A DNA stretch of 64,000 bases, from positions 347,447,363 to 347,511,362 of the forward strand of contig NC_041394.2 in the NCBI RefSeq assembly GCF_900747795.2, written 5' to 3'. Position numbers and translations under genes: made by a program. Source of the stretch: Erpetoichthys calabaricus (taxonomy: Eukaryota > Chordata > Cladistia > Polypteriformes > Polypteridae). Of this stretch, positions 11,486-21,873 are shown piece after piece (position 1 is the first letter of the stretch; each line of letters starts with the position of its first letter). Below the pieces are notes generated by a model. The model was not told the origin of the DNA. It saw only the letters and a list, made by a program, of their open reading frames with translations, and did no database searches.

Positions 11486-11577
11486 AGTAGACTTTTACTT
11501 TATCTCATTTAGTGTTCTTCCCGGCGGTGTTGCCGTTTTTTAATGTTAGTGTCTACTTAGTGTTTGTGTTTAGTGTT

Positions 11578-12111
11578 ATGGAAGGAGTGATCTTACCACT
11601 GTCAGATTTTGCAATGAATGAGTTGGTAAATAATGATTATTTATCAACAGATCACATGAGCAAATTCAATGAAATTTTAGCGGCGCATACAATTTTCCAA
11701 CCTCAAGAGGTTTTCCTAATGTGGACTCCTGACATACCTATAATGCCCATTCCACAAAATGCAAAACATATTCAAATATTACCTTCTGCAGCTACTGAAC
11801 GAGTGACTCACTGGGTGTGTACCTATTATGATGGTGCTGTAATTCATGTCTATGACAGTTTAAACGCTGATAAAAAATTCAACCTCACCGAAGAGCAGCT
11901 TCGTTTCCTTGATGCTTTGTTTCCTTACAAACCTCCCATAGTTTATGAAGACGCACAGCAACAATTAAATCATACAGATTCTGGTGTATTCTCAATTGCA
12001 TTTGCTGTGTGTATTTCTTTAGGTATTGACCCAAGTGATATATATAAAAAATGTAAATGTTCGTTTGTTCAAAACCTTAAATCTCCGAAAGTTCTTCACC
12101 GATTGCTTTGA
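11578..12111 (+). CDS. Ulp1/C48 cysteine-protease-like protein in a Helitron, catalytic Cys replaced by Ser
   Basis: An open frame of 177 residues from ATG 11,578 (an upstream in-frame ATG at 11,512 would add 22 hydrophobic residues and reads like leader). The Ulp1 (SUMO/NEDD8 protease) fold signature is clear: THWV with His78, then VYDSLN with Asp93, then the Gln-rich oxyanion region QQQ (127-129), then DSGVFSIAFA. In the family the last motif is D-C-G-V/L-F with the nucleophile Cys; here residue 135 is Ser. Ulp1-like enzymes cut ubiquitin-like proteins or polyproteins, and many transposons carry relatives. Animal Helitrons are better known for OTU-type proteases, so this association deserves attention. 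No stop interrupts the domain. Whether it still has activity is unknown. Confidence 0.75.
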   Translation: MEGVILPLSDFAMNELVNNDYLSTDHMSKFNEILAAHTIFQPQEVFLMWTPDIPIMPIPQNAKHIQILPSAATERVTHWVCTYYDGAVIHVYDSLNADKKFNLTEEQLRFLDALFPYKPPIVYEDAQQQLNHTDSGVFSIAFAVCISLGIDPSDIYKKCKCSFVQNLKSPKVLHRLL

Positions 12112-12282
12112 AATTTTGACACAACGTTGCATTCGAATACGCGCGTGTTTTTATATACATATTACATAGATGTCACACCTGTGACAGGTAAAAACATGCT
12201 TTTTTTGAAAACACAGCGCCATCTGTTGGAAGTAAAAGCAACACACGCTATACTAAATATTTTACGATTCTATTTCAATGTT

Positions 12283-13080
12283 TCGATCAAATACATTTGT
12301 AAGTACGTGAATAAAGGCAGAGACATGGCAGTTTTTGGCATGCAACCAGAAAGAAGTGATAGGAATAAGGTCATACATATCGATGAAATCGCACAGTATT
12401 AGGCTGGAAGATACATAAGCAGCAATGAAACTGTATGGCAAAGTCTTTCATTTCCCATACATGAACGAAGTCCAGATGCTGTTCACTTAGCAGTACATCT
12501 AGAAAATGGACAACGCGTTTATTTCACAGCTGCAAATGTGCAACAAATAGCCCTGAATCCACCGGCTACAACGTTAACTGCTTTCTTTACGTTATGTCAA
12601 AATGACGTGTTTGCGAAAACACTGCTGTATTCAGAAGTGCCTACATATTACACATGGAATGCGAGCAGAAAATCATTTGAACAACGCAAACGAGGAGAGC
12701 GAGTCAACGGACAACCTGGCATATTCAAAGAAACTACAATAGGCAGACTGTACACCGTGCATCCCAATCCAGATGAATGCTTCTTTGCTCACATGATGTT
12801 GGTAAATGTGCCCGGTCCAACGTCTTTCCAGCAATTGAGAATTGTCAACGGCATTACACATGCCACTTTCCAAAGTACATGTCAAGCTCTGAATTTATTG
12901 GAGAACGACCGACACTGGGATGTATACATTAATGACGCGTGCAACACGTCTCATCCAAATCAAATTCGTGCATTGTTTGCAATCATATTGACTGCCTGCT
13001 CTCCTTCATCTCCAACACAGTTATGGGAGAAATATAAATCGCACATGGCTGAAGATATTTTCCGTCGAATACGCAAGTAA
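12283..13080 (+). pseudogene. Helitron Rep/helicase polyprotein, middle region, one in-frame stop
   Basis: From SIKYICKYVNKGRDMAVFG (12,283) the frame matches the conserved region that follows the HUH Rep domain in Helitron proteins. It stops at TAG 12,400-12,402 in DEIAQY*AGRYISSNE, then stays open to 13,080 (ERSPDAVHLAVHLENGQR, VPGPTSFQQLRIVNG). The preceding residues (12,127-12,280) do not resemble Rep, so the HUH catalytic domain has been deleted and 5' sequence joined on. The product would be a truncated protein unable to nick DNA. Confidence 0.8.
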
Positions 13081-13128
13081 AATTCAAATATAAACATGGA
13101 TTTCACAGCAGAAATCTACAAATAAGCG

Positions 13129-13607
13129 TTGATAATGATTGAAGATTTGTGCTTAGAAATTGCGAACAAAGTTCTCAATCAATTGGGAATGCCATCACCG
13201 AATCGATCTGCTGCTGCTTCGTTCGATGTAGAATTGCGTTGTGAACAAAATTACAACACGGGTGATCTTTTGTCGTTTGTGCAATCAAATATTCCTAAGC
13301 TTACGCTTCAGCAAAAAGGCATTTACGATCAAATAATGCAAACTGTCAATAACGGGGTTGGAGAAATCTGGAATATGGGAACGGAAAGGTGCCGGTTGAT
13401 CTGACCTCAGGACGAATTTCATTGCCTCATAACTTCTGCAATTTAGTGACATCAAAAGAAGAATTGGTTGAAAAAGTATTTCCCAATATTCAAACCAATT
13501 ATAAGAATCACGATTGGCTGAGTGAACGAGATATTCTTGCGGCCAAAAACAAAGACGTCTACGAACTTAACAATATTATTCAGTCGAACATTCTGCACAG
13601 ACAATAG
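13129..13607 (+). pseudogene. Helitron Pif1-like helicase, N-terminal and middle pieces joined by a deletion
   Basis: The first frame (13,129-13,380) ends LTLQQKGIYDQIMQTVNNG, the segment just before the Walker A loop. From about 13,381 a second frame reads GKVPVDLTSGRISLPHNFC and ends ILAAKNKDVYELNNIIQ, which lies well past Walker B in intact helicases. The ATPase core between them is missing, so ATP hydrolysis is impossible. The frame then closes at 13,607 before motifs V and VI. Confidence 0.8.
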
Positions 13608-13705
13608 AACAACAAAAAATATTGTATACCCACAAGCATTGTGAAATTAAACATATTAGAAACGTACGCTTTCTCTTTTCTTTCTTTTCCTTTTAACCAG
13701 ACTGA

Positions 13706-13736
13706 GCCACAGCAACGTGTGGCCGGGTACAGCTAT
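13706..13736 (+). other. Helitron 3' terminal hairpin and end
   Basis: GCCACA and TGTGGC form a 6-bp stem with loop GCAACG, followed by CGGGTACAGCTA. This is the expected termination signal of Helitron rolling-circle transfer. Confidence 0.75.
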
Positions 13737-13787
<51 letters not shown>

Positions 13788-13855
13788 CATGTAAGTGTGT
13801 GTGTGTGTATATATAATGTACACACACACATATACAGTATACATACACATATACA
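13733..13855. repeat. TA and GT/CA microsatellites
   Basis: About 50 bp of TA repeat, then GT and CA runs with TATA interruptions, between two Helitrons. Confidence 0.95.
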
Positions 13856-14255
13856 TCTATACTAATAAAAGGCAAAGCCCTCACTGACTCACTCATCACT
13901 AACTCTCCAACTTCCCGTGTAGGTGGAAGGCTGACATTTCGCAGGCTCATTCCTTACAGCTTACTTACAAAAGTTAAGTAGGTTGCATTTTGAAATTCTA
14001 CACGTAACGGTCATAATGGTCGACAATGTCCGCCATGTTAAACTTTCTTATTTATGGACCCATCTTCACGAAATTTGGTAGGCGGCTTCCCTGCGCTAAC
14101 TGAAACCGATGTACGTACTTATTTCGTTGGTATGACACCACTGTTGGCCGCCATATTGAACTTTCCAACGGTCTTTGTTACTTAATGTGCCCATCTTCAA
14201 GAAATTTGGTACGCGGGTTCCCAACACTAACTGAATCCTACTTACGTACATATAT

Positions 14256-14735
14256 ACGTCCATAGCCTGCAGCTTGTTCCACACTCTGAATCCTCCAGGT
14301 ACTCCTGAGCATAATCTAATTTTCAAGGTTGCGGCCCCAATAATGTTACTGAGAAACTTACAGCCACCGAAACTTTGTAATGTCACGAGACTTCAGGTCA
14401 CATGCCTGCAAAAGAACCTAATTGAGGCAACTATTTTTACTGGCGGTGGCTCAGAGGAGAGAGTTTTTATTCCTCGCATCCCCGTTATACCCTCTGATCT
14501 CACATTTCAATTCAAACGCCTCCAATTTCCAGTAAGGCTCTGCTTCGCAATGACAATTATTAAGTCTCAGGGACAGACCCTACAAAAGGCTGTCATTGAT
14601 TTGAGGCAAGATTGCTTTTCACATGGCCAACTATACGTTGCATGCTCAAGAGTAAGCTCAGTGCACAGCTTGGTCATATTACAACCGGAGGGGCGAACTG
14701 ACAACGTGGTATACAAAGAGATCCTTAACAAATAA
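14256..14735 (+). pseudogene. Helitron Pif1-like helicase, C-terminal domain
   Basis: The frame is open from about 14,256 to TAA at 14,733-14,735. Conserved landmarks are APIMLLRNLQPPKLCN, IPRIPVIPSDLTFQFKRLQF, motif V (AMTIIKSQGQTLQ) and motif VI (HGQLYVACSRVSS). About 150 residues remain, lacking all upstream motifs, so no helicase activity is expected. Relative to the copy at 44,180-44,527 it keeps an extra segment of some 30 residues after RLQV. Confidence 0.85.
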
Positions 14736-14770
14736 TTATTGGTACATTTTCCCTCAGTATATTATTTAAA

Positions 14771-14950
14771 GGGCGGCACGGTGGTGCAGTGGTAGCGCTG
14801 CTGTCTCGCAGTTAGGAGACCCGGGTTCACTTCCTGGGTCCTTCTTGCGTGGATTTTTCATGTTCTCCCCGTGTCTGCGTGGGTTTCTGCTCCAGCAGAC
14901 CCCCGTGACCCTGTATTCGGATTGAGCAGGTTGGAAAATGGATGGATGGA
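14771..14950 (+). mobile_element. tRNA-derived SINE, internally deleted, inserted in the Helitron
   Basis: The head GGGCGGCACGGTGGTGCAGT and GGTTCACTTCC look like the A and B boxes of a tRNA promoter. The tail ends in GATGGATGGAT. Flanking 11-bp duplications TATTATTTAAA lie at 14,760-14,770 and 14,951-14,961. The related Helitron at 44,098 lacks the SINE and shows the empty site. The middle of the SINE present in the copies at 16,846 and 34,934 is missing. Confidence 0.95.
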
Positions 14951-15008
14951 TATTATTTAAAATTTTAAAGCAGTACTTCGCCGCTGCGAAGCGCGGGTAT
15001 TTGGCTAG

Positions 15009-15012
15009 TCTG

Positions 15013-15108
<96 letters not shown>
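15009..15108. repeat. (CTAT)n microsatellite
   Basis: About 25 near-perfect tetranucleotide units directly abutting the Helitron 3' end. Confidence 0.98.
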
Positions 15109-16250
15109 AACAAGCAACCTCGTTTCAGAGCTCACTTGTTTGCGGAGTGATTTTCACGTGTTGTTGCATGTAACTTCAGAAAGCGACATCAAATATAGAA
15201 TTGTTATATATCAAAATTTACAGCAAGCATTAGCGATAAATTGTTTATGTTATATAAATATTTGAGATTATTTGATATAAGTTTTATATTATGGAGCCAT
15301 GGTGGTGCTTAATGCTGTAATTATTTATTTTTTGTGTTATCAACATGAAACTTTTTACAGGTACAGTTGACAAAATAATCAATATTGATCTTCCCTTTTG
15401 GAAAAAAGAATTTTCACCCCCTGCTACCGAAAACACCAAGTACATGCACTGATGCACTTTCAAACTCCAGTGACGTAGAAGGGTTGGGGAGAATACAGCA
15501 GGACCTGTCTGCAAGCTCAAACTCGAGTAATGCCAGAGAAGGTGGCAGGTTTGAGAAGTACAAACATTCTCTTCTATTTATTTCTAGGTTTAAGGAATTA
15601 ATTGTGATTGAGACATGATGGCTTTGTGTTGTTTTCCTATATGCAATTTTATTAGGTGAATCTAGACTTTATTTTGCTGTGCAATATTGCTTGAGCAATA
15701 GGAGACAGCATTCAAGCAAAAAGTCATCAAAGAAGCAAAGTCTCTCACTTTGACAGCAGAATTTCAAAATGATATCACTGCAACAGAGAAACAAGAGTCT
15801 GAAAATGGTAAGTACTTTATTGAAGTTTTAAATGACAGGCAAGGCCCTCTGTTCTGCATACTAATACCCGATTTGGTGTGGACCTATATAAATATTAATA
15901 TTTTTAAGCATTCACCCCTTCTCATTTTCCATCAGAGTGTAACAGTGACATTTCCTCTTTCTTGCTGCTGTTGTATTTGTTACCACCTTCTGCAGGGAGG
16001 AACGAGGCTACAATCAGTCCAACTGATGCTGTTGATAGGCTTGTACATTTACATAAGGTACATTTATTTACTAATGCAAGATCAATAGCAGCTGTAAACT
16101 ATATGTAAATGTACAAATATGTAAATTAACCCTTGTATCCTCTATAAATTGCCATTAAGACTGGGCTTTTTTATTTATTTAAATGGTCTTGGTTGTGAAA
16201 CCTGATTTTTTTTGTTTTTTTTGTTTTATCGGTTTTGAAATATTTTGTAA
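15109..16250. other. Unexplained AT-rich stretch with two weak exon candidates
   Basis: A frame from about 15,360 (after the acceptor-like TTTTTACAG) runs PFGKKNFHPLLPKTPSTCTD and on to EGGRFEKYK. A second possible exon, 15,702-15,806, sits between AG and GTAAGT and reads ETAFKQKVIKEAKSL and so on. Neither matches a family I know. The sequence at 15,867-15,892 repeats at 17,608-17,633 (ATTTGGTGTGGACCTATA core). Confidence 0.3.
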
Positions 16251-16254
16251 ACAG

Positions 16255-17220
16255 TGTGACACGCGGCTGGGGGTGGTACCCAGCCGGGACACCCAAGAGG
16301 ACCGGAGGAGGGCTTACGCCTCCTCCAGACCACAAGGGGGCAACCACCCTGGTGGCTTTGGGGACCACGGGTACAGAGCTTTGAAGCTCAACCCTGTAGG
16401 GGCCTGTGGTCACCACCACGGGCAGCCCCAATGCCTTTGGAGCCCTGGCCCTCAGCACTTCTGCCACACCCGGAAGTGCTGGGGGGGAAGAAGACCAGAG
16501 ACACCCGGAGTGCTTCCGGGTACGCAGCCGGCACTTCCGCCACACTGGGGAGTGCCGGTGGAAGATTGTCGGGAGGCACCTGGAGCACATCCGGGTGATT
16601 ATGAAAGGGGCTGCCTTCCTCCATTCGATGGCTGGAGTCGGGAGTGTAGCAGGACAGAGCTTGGAGGAGAGGAGAGGAGTGGAGTGGAGGCGGAACTGAA
16701 GAGAGGCAGAGTGAGAAAGGCCTGGACTTTGGGGGAGTTTTGGGGGGTTGCGTGTGCACCTTGTAAGTAATAATAATAAATAAATGTGTGTTGGGTGAAT
16801 TAAAACCATGTCTACCTGTCTGTGTCCGGGCTGCTTTCCACAACATCCATCCATCCATTTTCCAACCCGCCGAATCCGAACGCAGGGTCACGGGGGTCTG
16901 CTGGAGCCAATCCCAGCCAACACAGGGCACAAGGCAGGAACCAATCCCAGGCAGGGTGCCAACCCACCGCAGGACACACACAAACACACCCACACACCAA
17001 GCACACACTAGGGCCAATTTTAGAATTGCCAATCCACCTAACCTGCATGTCTTTGGACTGTGGGAGGAAACCGGAGTACCCGGAGGAAACCCACGCAGAC
17101 ACAGAGAGAACATGCAAACTCCACGCAGGGAGGACCCAGGAAGTGAACCCAGGTCCCCAGGTCTCCCAACTGCGAGGCAGCAGCGCTACCCACTGCGCCA
17201 CCGTGCCGCCGCTTTCCACA
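16255..17220 (+). mobile_element. Solo LTR carrying a SINE
   Basis: Begins TGTGACACGCGG and ends CTTTCCACA, with a 4-bp duplication ACAG at 16,251-16,254 and 17,221-17,224. Without the SINE it is about 590 bp. It holds a TATA-like ATTATGAAAG (16,597) and AATAAATAAA near the end, as promoters and polyadenylation signals in LTRs do, and it is GC-rich against an AT-rich background. No interior of the parent element lies beside it, so it is probably the product of recombination between two LTRs. The family is uncertain. It looks fairly well preserved. Confidence 0.7.
16846..17210 (-). mobile_element. Full-length tRNA-derived SINE
   Basis: On the minus strand it reads from CGGCGGCACGGTGGCGCAGT (A box), through a B box, to the tail ATGGATGGATGG. 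Flanking 13-bp duplications GCTTTCCACAACA lie at 16,833-16,845 and 17,211-17,223. It inserted into the very end of the solo LTR. At 365 bp it is the longest copy here and serves as reference for the others. Confidence 0.95.
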
Positions 17221-17449
17221 ACAGTTTTGTTTAATAAAACAAACATTTTGAAAAGTCTTAATTGTTTTTTTTTTTAAATCTGGAGTATGATGTGTATACA
17301 TTAAACTGTTAGTAATGTGACATCAGCTTCTAAATAAAATGAGGTGCAGTAACTTAATATTGCATCTAAAGTAATACAAGGCCAGATATACTGTACTAAC
17401 ACTCACTATTAACATATTGACACTCCACACTTGTCAGGTGTGGAAATCA

Positions 17450-17700
17450 ACACTGTAACAGTCATTTTTTTTTTAACACCAGCAGAGTGTTTCTAGAATT
17501 TAGTTGTTTAAAACACTGCTAGTGTTAAAAAATTAACTCTTATGGTGTTGATTTCCATACCTGACACATGTGAAAAATATAACACTACACAAAGTGTAAC
17601 TTTAACCCGATTTGGTGTGGACCTATATAAACTCCGAAGAAGAGTTAAAATTAACACTGTAGGTGTGAAATTAACACTTTGGATTTTGCTGTGTAGGTCT
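17450..17700. mobile_element. MITE-like repeat rich in AACACT palindromes
   Basis: Motifs AACACTG and CAGTGTT, GGTGTTGATTTCC and GGAAATCAACAC occur as inverted pairs (17,442-17,456 against 17,540-17,555), followed by a second block that shares CCGATTTGGTGTGGACC with 15,868. No coding capacity. The superfamily is not clear. Confidence 0.45.
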
Positions 17701-18655
17701 GATTAATAATAAAGAATGATTAATCATAATAGAACTCTTGATAATTTTCTCTTATTCAAACTATGTATTTTGTATTGAAAAAACTTGTAATTTATAATTT
17801 GTAATGAAATTTGTAATAAATGTGTTGAAAATTAAAATTTGACAAAGCATTCTTTTTACATATGATCCTCTGTGTTTTAAAATATTGAATGACCAATAAT
17901 ATAAGATCCAGTTATAACAATGGACTTTTGAAGCCATTTTATAACTGGACCAATTTTGATACTATATATAACAAAATTGATAGAATTATGTCAGCACGCA
18001 GAATAACATTGTAACATAAGTTCGGCTAGGGTTGCCAGACATCTCTTATATACATACAGGACATGTCCCATATATGATCATTTTGTCCTCTGTCCTATAC
18101 TGACCTTTCAGGGACACTCAAATGTCCCGTATTTAGTTCATTTTCAAATTTTGTAATAAAAATATATTTTTACTACCTTCTTACGGTACTTAGCTGTAAC
18201 TTTATAAGTAATTATACTTTCTTTTCTCCGATTGTCTTGATGAAAATAACCCAAATGTAACAAGGAAACTAGCGTTTGCTGCCTGTTTAGAGCTTGTTCA
18301 GTTGCTATGGTTGGCTGAGGATGGCGACACTCTTACTGTTTTGCTCTCCAGCTGCGCTGCTGTGCAGTTCTGGATCAGCATTGCGACATACAGGGTCAAC
18401 AAAGTGGGTTGTTACTACTTGCCACGGCCCTCTTTTTTTTCTAACTGCCAGTATTAAATAACAATAATATTTATCTGTCGTCTGTATTAAATACATATTT
18501 TCAAATGATTTCTCTTTTACAAAATTTTTTTAGCTTGTATTAAATAATTTTCAAATGATTTTACTTTTGTTTTCCTCATAACCCATTAAAATCCATGCTT
18601 TATGTTTTTAACTTACGTCTGTACTTTTATATAATTTATTGGTCTGGGTGTGTAG
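17701..18655. other. AT-rich stretch, no gene recognised
   Basis: Contains TAGGGTTGCCAGAC followed by repeated GTCC motifs near 18,028-18,130, a style of repeat end also seen at 56,087 (TAGGGTTGCCACCCGTCC). Nothing else was recognised. Confidence 0.4.
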
Positions 18656-18868
18656 ATATGGAGGAATATTTTGGACAAAATTAAATAAATGCGCAAATAA
18701 ATAAAATTACTGTGAAATGTGAGCATAAATAAATAAATGTGTCATGAAATGAGAGCCTAAATAAATAAATTTGTCATGACATGGGGGCATAAATAAATAA
18801 ATGTGTCACGAAATATGTTTTTTGTTGCTTGTTTATTTATTTCATTTTGTCCGTAACATTCCTCCAAA
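18656..18868. mobile_element. MITE with a 32-bp minisatellite core
   Basis: The ends are inverted: GGAGGAATATTTTGGACAAA at 18,660 against GGAGGAATGTTACGGACAAA on the minus strand at 18,865. Inside, AAATAAATAAATGTGTCATG recurs about every 32 bp (near 18,676, 18,708, 18,740, 18,772 and 18,804 by reading), four to five units. No protein is encoded. Confidence 0.75.
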
Positions 18869-19032
18869 CCATCATGAAATACGACTTGAAATAAAACTAA
18901 CACTTTCACTCGTCAAAGTTGAGAGGGTGGGCTCTAACACATCCTCTAGATATTGATTGGTGAATCGTCTTCTGTAGATTGGCTATGCCTAATTCAACAT
19001 GGCTGTGTGTGAGATGGAAGTAAACGAGAAAA

Positions 19033-19369
19033 ATGCTTACTACTGCCGATGAAATGGATTCTGCCAAAGATACCACGTATTTCAGAGAGATAATTGAAGA
19101 CATATCGGAAGAAACTACAATGTTGGCGTCCCTTTTAGACTCCGATATCGATGAAACTATTTTTGATACATCGAAGAACTGGTGGGACGGACTCGACTAC
19201 ATTCCATTTCAGGTAACGCAGTTCTCTGCTCTAGACGTCCATCCTTTGACATTCCAGCTGAGTCGAAAGAACAATTTCTGTTATGCGGTTTAAAAGTACG
19301 ACAGACTGCAGAGCTATATGGTGTATCGGAGAAGACGATCACAAGGCGAATGAGCCAGTTTCAGATACG
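19033..19369 (+). CDS. Small coding piece with a helix-turn-helix, possibly from an integrase-type transposon-derived gene
   Basis: An open frame from ATG 19,033 reads as an acidic N-terminus (EDISEETTMLASLLDSD) up to a donor-like CAG/GTAACG at 19,212. A different frame then reads RRPSFDIPAESKEQFL, GLKVRQTAELYGVSEKTI and TRRMSQFQI, a compact DNA-binding helix-turn-helix, and meets a donor-like CG/GTAAGG at 19,369. I recall the same layout (acidic stretch, GRP-S-F-x-I, HTH, splice site) at the start of fish proteins with an integrase core. No integrase domain follows in this window. It could be an exon of such a gene or a remnant. Confidence 0.45.
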
Positions 19370-21873
19370 GTAAGGTGCACCGGCTGTATTAGTTTAGATA
19401 CTTTGACATGGAATGCCTAAAGCAGCGCCAACTAATATTTTGAACTGAATATTTGACCCTTGTTTTACAAGTATAAAATCAGATGCATATTCGCAGCTAC
19501 TTTTTCAAACAACGTTTACAGACCTGATCAGTGGTAAACACGATACTTTCTAATCTACCGCACTGATCTGTGATATTTAACAGGCAGGTACTGTAAAAGG
19601 CTTTAATCACTTTTGGCCATCAGACGTTTAGCAGTTTTATGATAATGAGCACCCCTATTTAACACTAACTCAACTGCAATTTAACCGAAGTGTGCTTCTT
19701 GTCAGAAAACTGTCACGTTAGATGGTCCAATGCGATTTAAGCAGTGTGAGCCACGTTTTACAGATAATTTAACTAGTTTACCCCACATTCAACTAAGCAA
19801 AATAGTACTGAGATCATAACGGGGCTCCGAAGCCTCAGATATGCAGTTGCGATTAGGAAGCTTGGCCCAGTAAAGTGTAAAGTGTCAGTCGTTGAAGGGG
19901 TTTTCCTAAATATACGAATTTTCATGATATTACAATACGATGACTTTTAAATGTAAATTTATTTTCGCGCACATTACATCAGTTGCTGGGGAGAATTTGC
20001 TGATTGCCCACCGTCGTGATAGAAAATTAAACGCATATTACGGACAGCAAAGCCAGTATTACTCTCAGAGAAAATTACAGGCATTTTGCAGAAAAAATTG
20101 AATGAGGTAAAAGGTCCCTTGCCATTTAATATAGACTGTTCCTACTAATTTTTATGGACTACTGTTCTAGCGCCCGTTATTGTAACGGACATAATGTCTA
20201 GTTAATATAATAAAACTGAACTGAATTTAACAGCTGTAAAATAAAATATTCTCCACTACCTGAGCAGAATTTAAACAGTATGAAATAGTTCAGTTTATGA
20301 AGAACACCATGTGGACAGAGGGCAGTGATATTCTTTCTTACAAGTTTAATCAACATAACACACCACTGTTTGTGTGCAGACTCCTCATCTCATGTCAATG
20401 GTTTTATTCACCCATATTGATACAGAGCCAGTTCATTTTTATAACTTAATAAAAGGAAATACAATACACTTGTTCATACATTTTTTTATTGAAGAAATAA
20501 ATGGAACATTTAAAAATAAAAGTGAAAGATCTGTGAACAATGTTTCTCAAAAAAAATATACACACAACCATATTTATATGTACATATACTGTATGTATAT
20601 TATGAGTAGAAAATTAATCAATCATAAAGATGTATAAATGGTAAATGCATTTAACTAGAACACTACTACAATGAAAATGGCCAACAAGGGGAGGTGTTAA
20701 AAACTATTAGGGAAGGAGAACACAAATATATTTACAGATTTTTACCTTAGTATTTTAAAAAAAATGTTAGCCAAGGTTTTGAACACAATAAAAGTGAATC
20801 ATTAAATTTGTCAAAAAAGGAAAAATGCTATTTTAGCTTTATGAACAAGATTCTACTCAGAGTCAAAGAGTTGTTATCCAGCAATATTGCATAAAACATT
20901 GTTCTATTTAAACTAAAAATTTAGAAATTTTTCCTGATCTGTCCCTTAACATTTGTTCACTAATAATATTTTTACATCACCTTTGCTTACAAGTGTTGCT
21001 CAAATTGCTCTACAAAAATATACAGTTGCAAAGAAAATTGAAGGTATTATACAAGTAAATAAGAAGCAAATGGAAGGGTCCTTGTCCTTTGTAATAAATA
21101 CACTGCCTGGTCAAATGGCCAGGGACAAAGACAAACTTGCAGCTTTCAAGGTTGCCAGGGATAATAAACCTCTGGGGGTCCCAAGCCAAAGCCCACACAG
21201 CCCCCTCTGCACATCCCAGCATACATAATTGTGGCCGTCTCACTCCAATCACAATTCCATTTCAGGACATCTTGTGAACTTTTCTTCTATCATAGGCAGT
21301 TGGAGTTGATTTAACAGACGGCAGAGATGCAGGGGGGCACCATTGCAATAAACTGGAAAAAAAAAACAACAGAGAAAATCAGCAGAGGTTAGTGCCCAGT
21401 GCAGAGCTTACAAAGTGTACACAGTACCATTTCTAATCTACTACAACCAATGCAAGTAATTAAGAAAAAGCCAAATTAGAAAAGTGGGCTTGTTGAAGTT
21501 TTTCGAAATGCTTGACATTTGTAGCCTGGCACTTCTCTATTGGCAAAGCATTCCAGAGTACAGACAGCTGTCAGTTTTTATGGTTGATCTTGGAACAAAA
21601 AACAAAGCAACGTTTCAGCAAAGAAATGTTGGTAGCAGACACTCCAAAATACAGGCAGGGTCTAAAATACTCAAAGCCTTCTAATTATTTAATAGAACCT
21701 TCAAATCAATTCTACGTGAGACAGGCAGCCAGTGTAATGAGACTGAGACCGTTTTCAGAAGAAAAAAAAAACTAAAAAGGCCAATACCTCGTGATCACTT
21801 GGCAAAGACACAGCAGATCAGAGCAGAGATTGAGATGGAGGATTCTAGAAATGCTGGGCAGGAGGGCCAGCTG

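Larger units (their letters stand above)
10481..13736 (+). mobile_element. Helitron, plus strand, coding for a Ulp1-like protein and helicase remnants
   Basis: The left end lies in or at the edge of the TA repeat, just before AAGGAGAGTTTGGATCTGTG. The right end has the hairpin GCCACA-GCAACG-TGTGGC (13,706-13,723), then CGGGTACAGCTA about 10 bases later, the usual Helitron 3' architecture. Coding parts in order are the Ulp1-like reading frame (11,578-12,111), the region after the Rep domain (12,283-13,080) and helicase pieces (13,129-13,604). The HUH Rep domain and the Walker motifs are missing because of internal deletions. A repeat of about 680 bp (10,801-11,485) sits in the leader. Confidence 0.7.
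13856..15008 (+). mobile_element. Non-autonomous Helitron with helicase tail; carries a SINE
   Basis: Starts TCTATACTAATAAAAGGC after A (13,855) and ends in CTAG (15,005-15,008) before T, with the hairpin CTTCGC-CGCT-GCGAAG 13-19 bases inside. These are textbook Helitron ends inserted between A and T. A related copy on the other strand lies at 44,098-44,987. Both fuse the same 5' noncoding region to the last part of a helicase, so they belong to one deletion-derivative family. Confidence 0.9.

Noticed and set aside
13656-13950. Tyr/Ile/Val-rich frames on the minus strand
   Set aside because: Microsatellite translation between two Helitrons.
14771-14840. tRNA gene
   Set aside because: The A- and B-box-like text belongs to a SINE head. 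It cannot fold as a full tRNA and has SINE duplications around it.
16171-17301. Overlapping frames of up to 241 codons on both strands
   Set aside because: They lie in the GC-rich solo LTR and SINE, where stops are rare in all frames. No protein family fits.
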